The notes: generated from the letters alone by a model not told the origin. Positions 45,192 through 54,968 are shown, numbered from the stretch's first letter. The stretch is 64,000 nt of DNA from Prauserella isguenensis (GCF_014191605.1 NZ_JACHWU010000005.1:62001-126000), one strand, 5' to 3'. Made by a program: numbers and translations.

Positions 45192-46424
45192 TCAGGCGCG
45201 GCGGGCCGACAGGATCGCCAGGATGCCGACCGCGAGGGCGCCCGCCACGGCGACCACGAGCCAGGCCCAGCCCGCGTGGCCGTACAGCACCGCGCCGGCC
45301 GCCCCTCCGATGCTGCTGCCGAGGTAGTAGCAGGCGTTGTAGAGCCCGCCCGCCTGTCCGCGCCCCGCGGGCGGGGCCTCGGCGGCGGCCCAGCCGCTGG
45401 CGACCGAGTGCGCGGTGAAGAACCCCAGGGTGAGCACGAGGAAGCCCGCCGCGACGAGCGGGACGGAATCCGGCAAGGTCAGCACCGCACCGGCGATCGT
45501 CAGCGCGAGGCCGGTGCACGCCGTGCGCACGCGCCCGAATCGCGCGACCAGCCGTCCCGCCCTGCTCGAGGCGACCGCACCGCCCGCGTAAGCGACGAAC
45601 ACCAGCGACGCGGTCGCCGGGTGCAGGCCGAGATCACCGGTGAGGCGGAACCCGGCGACGTTGTACAGCGCGACGAACGACCCCATCGCGACCATCGCCA
45701 CGACGTACTGCGCGAGCAGGACACGGTCCGATGCCGCGGCGAGGAGTCCGCGGCCGACGTCGCGGAGCTTCGGCCTCGTGGCACGTTTCGGCAGGCCGGG
45801 CAGGAACGCCGCCGTGACCAGGGCGCACACCAGGCCGATCCCGCCGACGACGGCGAGTGCGCCGTGCCAGCCGAATGCGTCGGTGGTGAATCCCGCGCTG
45901 AGTCGTCCGGACAGTCCGCCGAGCGTGTTGCCCGCGACCATCGCCCCGACGGCGCCCGCCACGCCCGCGGCACCGAGACGTTCGGCCAGGTATGCGGCCG
46001 CCACCCCGGGGAATCCGGCGATGGCCACGCCCTGCAGCACCCGCATCACCAGCAACGCGTCGAAGGTCGGCGCGAGCGGCAGCAGCAGTCCCAGCACGGC
46101 CGAGACCAGCACCGACGCGACGATGACGGGTTTGCGCCCGACGATCTCCGACAGCACCGCGAGTGGCAGCACGGCCACGGCCAGCGACCCCGTGGCCACA
46201 CTGATCGCCAGCGAGGCGCGGCCGGGGTCGAGCGCGAACTCCTCGGCGAGCTGCGGCAGCAGCGGCTGCGGCGCGTAGAGCAGCGCGAACGAGCACAGCC
46301 CCGCCGCGGTCACCGCCAGCGTCACCCGCCGCGCCGGCACCGCGGCCGGGGCTGTGGGTGATGCCGCGGGAGTCGCGGTGGCCCCGGGGCGGGAGCCGGC
46401 GGGTGCCGACGAACGAACGGACAT
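45192..46424 (-). CDS. MFS drug/metabolite efflux transporter
   Basis: 410 aa, twelve hydrophobic segments. MFS signature A near LSEIVGRKPVIVAS after helix 2 and LGGLSGRLSAGF. Resembles arabinose/YnfM-type exporters. Divergent from a LysR gene across 64 bp, the usual arrangement of regulator and exporter. Substrate unknown. Confidence 0.88.
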   Translation of the reverse strand: MSVRSSAPAGSRPGATATPAASPTAPAAVPARRVTLAVTAAGLCSFALLYAPQPLLPQLAEEFALDPGRASLAISVATGSLAVAVLPLAVLSEIVGRKPVIVASVLVSAVLGLLLPLAPTFDALLVMRVLQGVAIAGFPGVAAAYLAERLGAAGVAGAVGAMVAGNTLGGLSGRLSAGFTTDAFGWHGALAVVGGIGLVCALVTAAFLPGLPKRATRPKLRDVGRGLLAAASDRVLLAQYVVAMVAMGSFVALYNVAGFRLTGDLGLHPATASLVFVAYAGGAVASSRAGRLVARFGRVRTACTGLALTIAGAVLTLPDSVPLVAAGFLVLTLGFFTAHSVASGWAAAEAPPAGRGQAGGLYNACYYLGSSIGGAAGAVLYGHAGWAWLVVAVAGALAVGILAILSARRA

Positions 46425-46488
46425 GGTTTCCGACGCTAAGCACCCCGGACCGATACGTCTAATGCACACATGACGCACAATCGATTCT

Positions 46489-47433
46489 GTGATGCATGAA
46501 TCCGAGGATGCGCGGGTCACGGCCGAGCTGGCACCGCACGTGGCGCTGCTGCGGGTGCTGAAGGTCACCGGGAACCTCACCCGCGCGGCCGCCGAGCTGG
46601 GCGTACCGCAGCCCACGGCGAGCAGACGACTGGCGGCGCTGAGCGACCTGCTGGGCACTCCCGTGGCCGAACCCGACGGCCGCGGCATCCGACTCACCCG
46701 CGCGGGCACGCTGCTCGCCGACGCCGCCGGACGCGCCCAGGACGAACTGGCCCACGGCGTCCGCAGGCTGCGTGAGGAGGTCGATCCCGAACGCGGGCAC
46801 GTCACACTCGGCTTCCTGCACCTGCTCGGCCGTTCCCTCGTGCCGGGCCTGGTGAGCGAGTTCCGCAGGCTGCGCCCGCACACCCGGTTCACGCTGGTCC
46901 AGGGGTCACGGCAGGACATCGTCGGCAGGCTCGCCTCGGGCGAGCTGGACCTCGCACTGGTCGCGCCACCCGCCGACGGCCCCGGACTCGACTCGCTGCC
47001 GCTGACCGAGCAGGAGCTGTTCGTCGCCGTACCGCAGGGACACCGCCTCGCGGGCAGGCCGCACGTCCACCTCGCCGAGCTCGAACGCGAGGTCTTCGTG
47101 ATGCTCGAACACGGGTACGGCCTCCGGCAGATCACCGACGACCTGTGCGCGCGGGAGGGATTCGAACCGGTCGTGGCCTTCGAAGGCCAGGAGTCGGAGA
47201 CCGTGCGCGGACTCGTCGCGTCGGGACTCGGCGTGACCCTGCTGCCGAAATTCGAACCGGGCACCCCGGCAGGAGTCGTCGAGGTGCCGTTACGGCCGCG
47301 GGTGACCAGGACCGTCGGACTGTCGTGGCACGGCGACCGCCCGCTGCCACCGGTAGTGGCGGCCTTCCGGGACCACGTGCGCGGACGCGCCCCACTGCCG
47401 CCCGCCGCCCAGGGCGGGCACGCTCACGGCTAG
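46489..47433 (+). CDS. LysR-family regulator
   Basis: 314 aa from GTG 46489 (or ATG 46492). Complete helix-turn-helix (LRVLKVTGNLTRAAAELGVPQPTASRRLAALSDLLG, about 21-56), unlike the broken LysR gene at 21317. Substrate domain intact. The 64-bp gap to the MFS gene includes ATGCA/TGCAT partial symmetry that could be its binding site. Confidence 0.9.
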   Translation: MMHESEDARVTAELAPHVALLRVLKVTGNLTRAAAELGVPQPTASRRLAALSDLLGTPVAEPDGRGIRLTRAGTLLADAAGRAQDELAHGVRRLREEVDPERGHVTLGFLHLLGRSLVPGLVSEFRRLRPHTRFTLVQGSRQDIVGRLASGELDLALVAPPADGPGLDSLPLTEQELFVAVPQGHRLAGRPHVHLAELEREVFVMLEHGYGLRQITDDLCAREGFEPVVAFEGQESETVRGLVASGLGVTLLPKFEPGTPAGVVEVPLRPRVTRTVGLSWHGDRPLPPVVAAFRDHVRGRAPLPPAAQGGHAHG

Positions 47434-47455
47434 GACGGTCCGGGAGTAGGACGGT

Positions 47456-48976
47456 TCAGGAGTAGGACGCGGCGAGTTCGACGAGTGTGCGGGCCCCGAA
47501 ACCGGTGCCGCCGGGCACGATCTCGTCGTAGGTCTTCTCCGCCCGCGCAGGCCCCGCGATGTCCAGGTGCGCCCACGGCAGCCCGCCCGCGAACTCGCGC
47601 AGGAACAGCGCCGCCGTGACCGCGCCCGGGCCGGGCGCCGCCTGCTTGACGTCGGCGATCTCGCTGCGCACGTCGCCCATGTGGTCCTCGAGCAGCGGCA
47701 TCCGCCACCACTGTTCCCCCGCCCGGTCACCGGCCGCGCACACGCTCTCGGCCAGCGCGTCGTCGGTGGCGAACACGCCGCCGGTGCGCAGGCCCAACGC
47801 GACCTTCATGGCACCGGTGAGCGTCGCGACGTCGACGACCGCGTCGGGGCGGAAGCGCTGGATGCCGTAGCCGAGCGCGTCGGCGAGCACCATGCGGCCC
47901 TCGGCATCGGTGTTGCCGACCTCGCTGGTGCGGCCGCCGTAGTGGCGCACGATGTCACCGGGCCGGTAGGCCGAGCCCGACACGTGGTTCTCGGCCGACG
48001 GCACGAGCGCGGTGACCTTCACGGGCAGGCGCAGCGCGGCGATGGCGCGCATGGCGGCGATGACGGCGCCACCCGCCGCCATGTCGGTGCGCATCAGATG
48101 CATGCCCGCGGCGGGTTTGATCGAGATCCCGCCGGTGTCGAACGTGATGCCCTTGCCGACCAGCAACAGGTGCGACGTCGCACCGCGCGGCCGGTAGGCG
48201 AGCTCGATGAGCCGCGGCGGGCTGACCGAGCCGCCGCCCACGGCGAGCATCCCGCCGAAGTTCTGCTCGGCGAGCCACGTCTCGTCGCGGACGGTCGCGG
48301 TGAGGCCGCGGGTCTGTTCGGCGACGCTGGCGGCCACGTCCGCCAGCCACGCCGGGTTCTTGACGTTCGACGGCGCGTTGGCCAGGTCGCGTGCCAGCGC
48401 CGATGCCGCGGCCACCTCACGGGCGCGGGCGACGGCGGCGGCCACCTCCTCGTCCGGCTCACCGTCGAAGCGCACCGCGGTGACGGCCGGCTTCGGCTTC
48501 TCCCCCGTCACGCGGAAGCGGTAGGCGCCCAGCACGACACCCGTCGTGAACGCGGCGGCCTGCTCGGCGTCGACCCCGGCCGGCAGCCGCACCGCCACGT
48601 GGGTCGGCGCGCGCCTGCCCGCGTCGGACTCGGCCTCGGCCAGCCCGCAGGCGGACCTCACCAGCGCCGCACCCGCCGACCGGTACTGCGCGGGTTCGCC
48701 GTCGCCGACGCCGACGAACCACGTCGGCACCGCACCGTCGCCGGTGGTCTCGGCACCCGGAGTCCCGCCGAGAGCCTTCACCGGGACGTCGACGACCTCG
48801 CCCGCTTTGCCCGTGATCTGCAGGTCCGCGGCCGTCCCGGCGTGCGGTGACCCGGCCTCGGACAGGGCGTCGGGACCGGCGTGGACGACGGCGAGCCGCT
48901 CGCCTCGCCGGGCGGCACCGCCTGCCTCCACCTCGACGATCGGACTCGGTACGGGCGGCAGGACGGCACGCGCCAT
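47456..48976 (-). CDS. pepA: Leucyl aminopeptidase (M17)
   Basis: 506 aa. The M17 signature NTDAEGRMVLADAL and upstream metal residues in GKGITFDTGGISIKP and MRTDMAAGG are present, giving two-metal aminopeptidase activity. N-terminal domain is divergent as usual. ATG 48976 follows GGAGGG by six bases; the ORF opens six codons earlier. Confidence 0.93.
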   Translation of the reverse strand: MARAVLPPVPSPIVEVEAGGAARRGERLAVVHAGPDALSEAGSPHAGTAADLQITGKAGEVVDVPVKALGGTPGAETTGDGAVPTWFVGVGDGEPAQYRSAGAALVRSACGLAEAESDAGRRAPTHVAVRLPAGVDAEQAAAFTTGVVLGAYRFRVTGEKPKPAVTAVRFDGEPDEEVAAAVARAREVAAASALARDLANAPSNVKNPAWLADVAASVAEQTRGLTATVRDETWLAEQNFGGMLAVGGGSVSPPRLIELAYRPRGATSHLLLVGKGITFDTGGISIKPAAGMHLMRTDMAAGGAVIAAMRAIAALRLPVKVTALVPSAENHVSGSAYRPGDIVRHYGGRTSEVGNTDAEGRMVLADALGYGIQRFRPDAVVDVATLTGAMKVALGLRTGGVFATDDALAESVCAAGDRAGEQWWRMPLLEDHMGDVRSEIADVKQAAPGPGAVTAALFLREFAGGLPWAHLDIAGPARAEKTYDEIVPGGTGFGARTLVELAASYS

Positions 48977-49060
48977 GTGAGACCCTCCAGGCACAAGAAG
49001 ATCAGCCGGTCGGGCTCGGGCAACCGCCCGACCGGCGGTGGGGACAACGGGAACGGCGGA

Positions 49061-49228
49061 CTAGCTCGTGGCCTCCTGAAGGGCCGCGCCGAGGTCCTTG
49101 GCCTCCTCGGCCGTCAGCTCGACGACGAGGCGCCCGCCGCCTTCCAGCGGTACACGCATCACGAGGCCCCGTCCCTCCTTAGCAACCTCGAGGGGACCAT
49201 CTCCGGTCCGGGGCTTCATGGCCGCCAT
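49061..49228 (-). CDS. DUF3117 protein, 55 residues
   Basis: 55 aa, the typical length of DUF3117 (Rv1211-like). Starts MAAMKPRTGDGPLEVAKEG and ends in LQEATS. GGAGGGA lies seven bases before the ATG. Nearly invariant across actinobacteria in my recollection, function unknown. Divergent from the enoyl-CoA hydratase. Confidence 0.9.
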   Translation of the reverse strand: MAAMKPRTGDGPLEVAKEGRGLVMRVPLEGGGRLVVELTAEEAKDLGAALQEATS

Positions 49229-49428
49229 AGCGTGCTCCCTCCATCTTCAGCCAGCACCCGGCTCGCGTTCGCGTCATGCTCCGGGTCAAGCACCTCACCC
49301 ACCATTGTCCCCCATAGACAGTTTGCGGCGAACGGCGGACCGATCTTAACGCCGGAGCATAGGCGCTGGTATGCGCTTCACAGGACTGACAGACTCGCGG
49401 CCGACACGACGATTCGGAGGGCTTTCCC

Positions 49429-50232
49429 GTGACGACAGACGACGTTCTGCAGGTGACCGACAGTGGCGAGGGCGCCGGGGTGCGGACGCTGACACTCAAC
49501 CGTCCGCAGGCGTACAACGCTTTGACGGTCGAGCTGAAGGAGCGCCTGCTAACCGCGCTGCGTGAGGCTGCCGGCGACGACGGCGTGCGCGCGGTCGTGC
49601 TCACCGGCGCGGGCAAGGCGTTCTGCGCGGGCCAGGACCTGAAGGAACACGTCGGCCTGCTGCAGTCCGGCGACGACGCCCCGCTGCGCACGGTCGCCGA
49701 CCACTACAACCCGCTCATCGAGACGATCACCGGCATGGCCAAGCCCGTGATCGCCGGAGTGAACGGACCGGCGGCGGGCGCGGGCGCGGCGCTGGCGTAC
49801 GCCTCCGATCTGCGGATCGCGGCCGGGTCGGCGAACTTCCTCATGGCGTTCGCGAACGTCGGGCTCGGGCCGGACAGCGGCGCGTCGTGGACATTGCAGC
49901 GTCTCGTCGGCCACGGCCGCGCACAGGAACTGATGATGCTCGCCCGCACGGTCGACTCCACGGAGGCGTTGCGTATCGGGCTGGTCGGCGAGGTCGTCGC
50001 CGACGACGAACTGGCGGGCCGGGTCCACGAGGTCGCCCTGAAGCTGGCCGCGGGCCCCACGGTCGCCTACGCCAAGATCAAGTCCACGCTCGCGACGGCT
50101 GCCGAAAGCACCCTCTCGGAGGCGCTCGCCGCCGAGGACGCGGCGCAGACCGAGCTCGGCGGCACCGCCGACCACGCCGAGGCCGTCGACGCCTTCGTCA
50201 ACAAGCGCAAGCCCGTCTTCACCGGCAAGTAG
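49429..50232 (+). CDS. Enoyl-CoA hydratase/isomerase
   Basis: 267 aa from GTG with GGAGGG upstream. Crotonase-fold motifs: NRPQAYNAL, FCAGQDLKEH (oxyanion), GVNGPAAGAGAALA and GLGPDSGASW. The last motif and the aspartate there resemble PaaG (phenylacetyl-epoxide isomerase), so aromatic-acid degradation is possible; ordinary fatty-acid oxidation is the alternative. Confidence 0.9.
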   Translation: MTTDDVLQVTDSGEGAGVRTLTLNRPQAYNALTVELKERLLTALREAAGDDGVRAVVLTGAGKAFCAGQDLKEHVGLLQSGDDAPLRTVADHYNPLIETITGMAKPVIAGVNGPAAGAGAALAYASDLRIAAGSANFLMAFANVGLGPDSGASWTLQRLVGHGRAQELMMLARTVDSTEALRIGLVGEVVADDELAGRVHEVALKLAAGPTVAYAKIKSTLATAAESTLSEALAAEDAAQTELGGTADHAEAVDAFVNKRKPVFTGK

Positions 50233-50255
50233 CGCCTCCCGACCCGTGACGCGCC

Positions 50256-50297
50256 GTGTTGCAGGTTCCGGGGCCCGTGTTGCGCATCCCGGGGCCG
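50256..50297 (+). repeat. Array A2: two 21-nt GTGTTGC repeats
   Basis: Units begin at 50256 and 50277. Same family and orientation as A1, between the convergent enoyl-CoA hydratase and tagA. Confidence 0.85.
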
Positions 50298-50362
50298 GCA
50301 ACCTCGTCGACACGTCGGGGCGGGACCGCGCCGCTCACGGGCGTCACGGGTCGGACCGCCGG

Positions 50363-50962
50363 TCACACCGCGCGGTGGCAGCCCGCGACATGGTCGTCGA
50401 CCATGCCCGTGGCCTGCATCATCGCGTAGCAGGTCGTCGGCCCGACGAACGTGAACCCGCGCTTCTTCAACGTCCTGGCCATCGCGGTCGACTCGGGCGT
50501 CACCGCGGGCACGTCGGCCATCGTCACCGGACGCTCCCGGGGGTCCGGGGCGAACGACCACAACAGGTCGTCCAGCGGGGTCTCCAGCTCGGCGATCGCG
50601 CGCGCGTTGCCGATCGTGGCGTGGATTTTCGCGCGGTTGCGGACGATGCGCGCGTCGTCGAGCAGCCGGGCGACGTCGTCGCCGGTGAACGTCGCGACGG
50701 CGTTCGGGGCGAACCCGGCGAACGCATCGCGGAACGCCTCCCGCTTGCGCAGGATCGTCAGCCACGACAGGCCGGACTGGAACGCCTCGAGCGACAGCCG
50801 TTCGAACAGCGCCGTCTCCCCGCGCAGCGGGACGCCCCACTCGATGTCGTGGTATTCCGCGTAGTCGGGGGCGGTGTTGCCCCACGAACAGCGGGTCACT
50901 CCGTCGGGGCCGGTCAGCTCGTTGCCGCCGGTCAGGGCTCGTTCGCTCTCGCCCGTCGTCAC
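50363..50962 (-). CDS. tagA: DNA-3-methyladenine glycosylase I
   Basis: 199 aa. Zinc-binding snap residues CSW (C25), histidines in YHDIEWG and DDHVAGCHR near the C-terminus, and the conserved EAFQSGLSWLTILRKREAFR region. Removes 3-methyladenine from DNA. Its ATG overlaps the upstream gene stop (ATGA), as Rv1209-Rv1210. Confidence 0.93.
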   Translation of the reverse strand: MTTGESERALTGGNELTGPDGVTRCSWGNTAPDYAEYHDIEWGVPLRGETALFERLSLEAFQSGLSWLTILRKREAFRDAFAGFAPNAVATFTGDDVARLLDDARIVRNRAKIHATIGNARAIAELETPLDDLLWSFAPDPRERPVTMADVPAVTPESTAMARTLKKRGFTFVGPTTCYAMMQATGMVDDHVAGCHRAV

Positions 50963-51471
50963 CGCTGCGCCCTGTTCACGCCCTGCGCCCTGTTCATGCC
51001 CTGTGCCCTGTTCACGCCCTGTGCCCCGTTCCTGCCCGCGGCGCCGCTGCCGTCCGGCGCACCGCCTTCCACAGCACCGCCTTCCACAGCGCCACCGTCC
51101 ACAGCGCCGCCGTCCTGTGCCGCGTCGCCGTCTCGCTCGCCGGGGTACTCACCGCCCCGTTCGGCACGGGCTGCGCGCGCGTCGAGTTCGGTCTCCAGGT
51201 CGGCGATCCGCCCGCGCAGGCTGTCGATCTCACCACCGAGCCGGGCGATCACCCAGTCCACCTCGGACATCTTGTAGCCGCGGGCGGTGAGCTGGAACTT
51301 CACCGCCGCCACATCGTCGCCCGTGATGTCCTCGGCGGGCAGTCTCGTCGGCGACGCACCCTGCGCGAGCGGCGCGAGCTGCTCACCGCGGCCGAACACG
51401 AGCGCGGCGAGCAGGAACACGACCGCCGCCACGAGCAGCATGACGAGCAGGTAGATGAGCGCGGTGGTCAC
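50959..51471 (-). CDS. Membrane-anchored DivIVA-domain-like protein with repeat tail (Rv1209-like)
   Basis: 170 aa from GTG 51471. One N-terminal helix (about 3-24), a short DivIVA-type segment (LPAEDITGDDVAAVKFQLTARGYKMSEVDWVIARLGGEI; the RGYKMSEVD pattern is characteristic), a coiled coil, and a Gly-Ala-Glu/Asn-Arg-Ala-Gln repeat tail. May bind membrane or wall-growth sites. Coupled to tagA. Confidence 0.82.
   Translation of the reverse strand: MTTALIYLLVMLLVAAVVFLLAALVFGRGEQLAPLAQGASPTRLPAEDITGDDVAAVKFQLTARGYKMSEVDWVIARLGGEIDSLRGRIADLETELDARAARAERGGEYPGERDGDAAQDGGAVDGGAVEGGAVEGGAPDGSGAAGRNGAQGVNRAQGMNRAQGVNRAQR
50968..51039. repeat. 18-nt tandem repeats at end of the DivIVA-domain gene
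   Basis: Three-plus units of about CGCCCTGTTCACGCCCTG from 50968, encoding NRAQG(V/M) hexapeptides on the minus strand. The last units abut the tagA start. Confidence 0.85.
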
Positions 51472-51547
51472 ACGCCGATCGTGGCACAGGCCCACATCGC
51501 TCGCGCGGACGTCACACCGGTTTGCCGGGCCGTGAGATGCTGGAGGG

Positions 51548-52222
51548 GTGCTGCACCTGTTGATCCGCCGCGGAGTCGCCCCTCTGGCCAGGATGTTGTG
51601 GCGGCCGGACGTCCGCGGCGCCGAGAACGTGCCGTCCGACGGCCCCGTGATCTTCGCGTCGAACCACCGCTCGGCCATCGACACGGCCGTGATCCCGTTC
51701 GTCGCGCCGCGCCCCGTGGCGTTCCTCGGCAAGGCCGAGTACTTCCAGGGCACGAGCCCGAAGGACCGGCTGCGGGCGGCGTTCCTGTCGGCGCTGGGTT
51801 ACGTACCGGTGGAGCGCGGCAACGCCGCGGCCGGACTCGCCGCGCTCGGTGCCGCGCAGAAGGTGCTCGGCTCCGGCGGCGCGTTCGGCATCTACCCCGA
51901 GGGCACGCGTTCCCTGGACGGCAAACTGCACCGCGGGCACACCGGCGTCGCGGCGCTCGCGCTCGCGACGCGCGCACCGGTCGTACCGGTCGCCCTGTCC
52001 GGCACCGAGGACCTGCTTCCCGTCGGGAAGAAACTCCCGCGGCCCGCAAAAGTCACGGTACGGTTCGGCGAACCGCTCGACTTCTCCCGCTACGACGGGC
52101 TGGCCGCCTCGCCGCCGATCCGCCGTGCAGTCACCGACGAGGTCATGTACTCGATCCTCGAACTGTCCGGCCAGGAGTACGTCGACGCGTATCACAAGCG
52201 CCCCGAAGGCGACGCCGCCTGA
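51548..52222 (+). CDS. 1-acyl-glycerol-3-phosphate acyltransferase (PlsC family)
   Basis: 224 aa. HX4D motif NHRSAID (acyl transfer), the EGTRS motif in FGIYPEGTRSLDG, and RGHTGVAALAL. Makes phosphatidic acid at the membrane, or acylates a related substrate. GTG 51548 sits very close to its GGAGG, so the start could be slightly later. Confidence 0.9.
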   Translation: MLHLLIRRGVAPLARMLWRPDVRGAENVPSDGPVIFASNHRSAIDTAVIPFVAPRPVAFLGKAEYFQGTSPKDRLRAAFLSALGYVPVERGNAAAGLAALGAAQKVLGSGGAFGIYPEGTRSLDGKLHRGHTGVAALALATRAPVVPVALSGTEDLLPVGKKLPRPAKVTVRFGEPLDFSRYDGLAASPPIRRAVTDEVMYSILELSGQEYVDAYHKRPEGDAA

Positions 52223-52232
52223 CCCACATCAG

Positions 52233-52274
52233 GTGTCCTGCGTTCCGCACCGCGTGTCCTGGACTCGTGCATCG
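52233..52274 (+). repeat. Array B3: two 21-nt GTGTCCTG repeats
   Basis: Units begin at 52233 and 52254 between the convergent acyltransferase and LOG1 genes. Confidence 0.8.
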
Positions 52275-52356
52275 CCCGGCCACCGCCCGCGAGACGACGC
52301 ACCTGCCCGCACGCCCGCCGAAACGGCCACGGAAAGAACCACCGAACAACCACAAT

Positions 52357-52394
52357 GGACACTGCGGAAACACAGGGACATTGCGGAAACACGT
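52357..52394 (-). repeat. Family C: two 19-nt repeats
   Basis: ACAYTGCGGAAACAC occurs twice, 19 nt apart, near 52363 and 52382. Read on the minus strand it is GTGTTTCCGCARTGTCC, similar in opening to family A. The only element of this type seen in the opposite orientation. Confidence 0.6.
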
Positions 52395-52477
52395 CGCGCC
52401 GGAGTCGATTCGCGACCCGGGTCGCGCCGCACGCACGCGACCCGGCCCACCCCGCACGGCGTCGCGGGCGGAGAGGG

Positions 52478-53050
52478 TCAGACGTCCCACTTGTCGACGC
52501 TGATCCCGGTGTGCCGGGAGAACACCTCGAGCAGGTTCTCCGGGTCGGCGTCGAGCTGCACCAATTCGCGACTCGGCGTGTTGAGGAAGCCGGAATCCAC
52601 CATGTGGTCGAGGAACTCGCCGAGTTTGCGGTAGTACCCGGCCACATCGACGATGCCGACCGGTTTCGCGTGCAGCCCGAGCTGGGCCCACGTCCAGATC
52701 TCGAACAGTTCCTCGAGCGTGCCGATGCCGCCGGGCAGCGCGAGGAACGCGTCCGACAGCGACGCCATCGTGGCCTTCCGCTCGTGCATGTCCTCGACGA
52801 TCCTCAGTTCGGTGACGCCGTGGTGCGCGACCTCGGCGCGCACGAGGTGCTCGGGGATCACGCCGATCACCTCGCCGCCCGCATCGAGGGCGGCGTCGGC
52901 CACCGTGCCCATCAGTCCGACGTCGCCGCCGCCGTAGACGAGACCGATCCCCCGGCCGGCCAGCAGCTTGCCGACCGCCGACGCGACCTCGGTGTACACG
53001 GGGTCGCCGCCCGCCGACGAGCCGCAGAATACGCAGATCCGCCGCAGCAC
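52478..53050 (-). CDS. LOG-family phosphoribohydrolase (Rv1205-like)
   Basis: 190 aa. Nucleotide-binding GSSAG (11-15), YGGGDVGLMG and PGGIGTLEELFEI (the PGGxGTxxE signature with the catalytic E). Cleaves cytokinin-type nucleoside monophosphates or other AMP derivatives. GTG overlaps the upstream LOG stop by one base (TAGTG). Mycobacterial Rv1205 is of this type. Confidence 0.9.
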   Translation of the reverse strand: MLRRICVFCGSSAGGDPVYTEVASAVGKLLAGRGIGLVYGGGDVGLMGTVADAALDAGGEVIGVIPEHLVRAEVAHHGVTELRIVEDMHERKATMASLSDAFLALPGGIGTLEELFEIWTWAQLGLHAKPVGIVDVAGYYRKLGEFLDHMVDSGFLNTPSRELVQLDADPENLLEVFSRHTGISVDKWDV

Positions 53051-53841
53051 TAGTGCGTGTCCTCCCAAGCCTGGTACGAGTCCTGCACGACCTTCACCGC
53101 GTCGTCGACGTCGTCGGTGAGGTAGAGCAGGTCGGCGTCGTGTTCGCCGATCTTCCCGCTGCCGAGCACGGTGTCGCGGATCCAGTTGTACAGCCCGCCC
53201 CAGTAGTCGCTGCCGAACAGCACCACGGGGAACTTCGTGACCTTCTTCGTCTGCACCAGCGTCAGCGCCTCGAACAGTTCGTCCAGGGTGCCGAACCCGC
53301 CGGGCAGGCAGATGAACGCCTGCGAATACTTGATGAACATCGTCTTGCGGGCGAAGAAGTACCGGAAGTTCACGCCCAGGTCGACCCACGGGTTCAGGCC
53401 CTGCTCGAACGGCAACTCGATGCCCAGGCCGATCGACAGCCCACCCGCCTCGGACGCGCCACGGTTGACGGCTTCCATCGCCCCGGGGCCGCCGCCGGTG
53501 ATCGCGGCGAAACCGGACCGCGCCAGTTGCGCGCCGATCTCCACGCCCACGGCGTACTCCGGCGACCCACGGTCCGTACGCGCGGAGCCGAACACGGTCA
53601 CGGCGCGCGGCACCTCGGCGAGCGCGCCGAAGCCCTCGACGAACTCCGCCTGGATCCGCAGCACGCGCCACGGGTCGGTATGCACCCAGTCACTCGGCCC
53701 GCGCGAGTCGAGCAGGCGCTGATCCGTGGTCGAACCGGGGCCGGTCTTCTGTTCGCGCCGCAGCACGATGGGCCCGCGGAACGCTTCGGAGGGGTGTTCG
53801 TTCTCGCCCGAGTCACCGGGGTTGTTCACGACGTCGCTCAC
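53050..53841 (-). CDS. LOG-family protein, longer paralogue
   Basis: 263 aa. A 75-residue N-terminal extension precedes a LOG domain with FGSARTDRG, TGGGPGAMEA and PGGFGTLDELFEAL. The tight coupling of two LOG genes suggests related substrates or a mixed complex. Substrate unknown. Confidence 0.88.
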   Translation of the reverse strand: MSDVVNNPGDSGENEHPSEAFRGPIVLRREQKTGPGSTTDQRLLDSRGPSDWVHTDPWRVLRIQAEFVEGFGALAEVPRAVTVFGSARTDRGSPEYAVGVEIGAQLARSGFAAITGGGPGAMEAVNRGASEAGGLSIGLGIELPFEQGLNPWVDLGVNFRYFFARKTMFIKYSQAFICLPGGFGTLDELFEALTLVQTKKVTKFPVVLFGSDYWGGLYNWIRDTVLGSGKIGEHDADLLYLTDDVDDAVKVVQDSYQAWEDTH

Positions 53842-53894
53842 ACGTCAAAGCGTACGAGGCGTCACGTGTGCGCTCCGTTCGGGCGATCCGTCCG

Positions 53895-54968
53895 TCAGCC
53901 GCCGGTGAGGAACCGTCGCAGCACGTCTGCGTGCCGCGTGATGTCGGCGACCGCGACCTGTTCGGCCTGCGTGTGCGCGAACGTCGGGTCGCCCGGGCCG
54001 AAGTTGACCGCGGGCATGCCGAGCGCCGAGAAGCGGGCGACGTCGGTCCAACCGAGCTTCGCGGTCGCCGTGCCGCCCGCAGCCGCGACGAGCTCCTTCG
54101 CGGCCGGTTCCGACAGGCCGGGCCGAGCGCTCGGCGAGACGTCGACGACCGTCACCTCGTAGCCGTCGAACACCTCGCGCAGGTGCGCTTCGGCCTCCTC
54201 GGCGGTGCGGTCCGGGGCGAACCGGTGGTTGACGCCGAGCACCGCGGAGTCCGGGACCACGTTGCCCGCCACACCGCCGCCGATGCGCACGGCCTGCAAC
54301 CCTTCGCGGTAGGTCAGCCCGTCGATGTCGACCACGCGCGGTTCGTACGCCTCGAGCCTGCGCAGCGGTTCGCCGAGCGCGTGCACGGCATTGACGCCCA
54401 TCCACGCGCGTGCGGTGTGCGCCCGTGCTCCCTCGGTCGTCACCTCGATGCGCATCGTGCCCTGGCATCCCGCCTCGATCGACGCGTTCGACGGCTCCCC
54501 CACGATCGCCAGGTCGCCCCGCAGCCACTCGGGCACCTCCCGCTCGATGCGGCCGAGGCCGTTGCGGCTGGCGTCGATCTCCTCGCAGTCGTAGAACACG
54601 AACGTGACGTCGCGCTCCGGCTCGGGGACGGTCGCGGCGAGATGCAGGAACACCGCGTCGCCGCCCTTCATGTCGACGGTGCCCAGCCCGTACATCGTCG
54701 CGCCGTCGGCACTGCGGCTGCTGGGCATGTTCGCGTTCTCCGGAACCGTGTCGAGGTGCCCGGCGAGCACGACCCGCGACGGCCTGCCGAGGTCGGTCCT
54801 GGCCAGCACGGCGTCGCCGTTGCGGACGACCTCGAGGTGCGGCGCCTGACTGCGCAGCGCGGCCTCGACCGTGTCGGCGATCGCCCGCTCATGGGTCGAC
54901 TCGGACGGGATGTCCACCAGCGCGGCGGTCAGGTCGACGGGATCGGCGTGCAGATCGAGCGTGGCCAT
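53895..54968 (-). CDS. dapE: Succinyl-diaminopimelate desuccinylase
   Basis: 357 aa. Zinc peptidase M20 motifs: [48 protein letters not shown]. Cuts N-succinyl-LL-DAP in lysine and cell-wall synthesis. ATG 54968 gives the usual family length; no strong ribosome site. Confidence 0.93.
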   Translation of the reverse strand: MATLDLHADPVDLTAALVDIPSESTHERAIADTVEAALRSQAPHLEVVRNGDAVLARTDLGRPSRVVLAGHLDTVPENANMPSSRSADGATMYGLGTVDMKGGDAVFLHLAATVPEPERDVTFVFYDCEEIDASRNGLGRIEREVPEWLRGDLAIVGEPSNASIEAGCQGTMRIEVTTEGARAHTARAWMGVNAVHALGEPLRRLEAYEPRVVDIDGLTYREGLQAVRIGGGVAGNVVPDSAVLGVNHRFAPDRTAEEAEAHLREVFDGYEVTVVDVSPSARPGLSEPAAKELVAAAGGTATAKLGWTDVARFSALGMPAVNFGPGDPTFAHTQAEQVAVADITRHADVLRRFLTGG

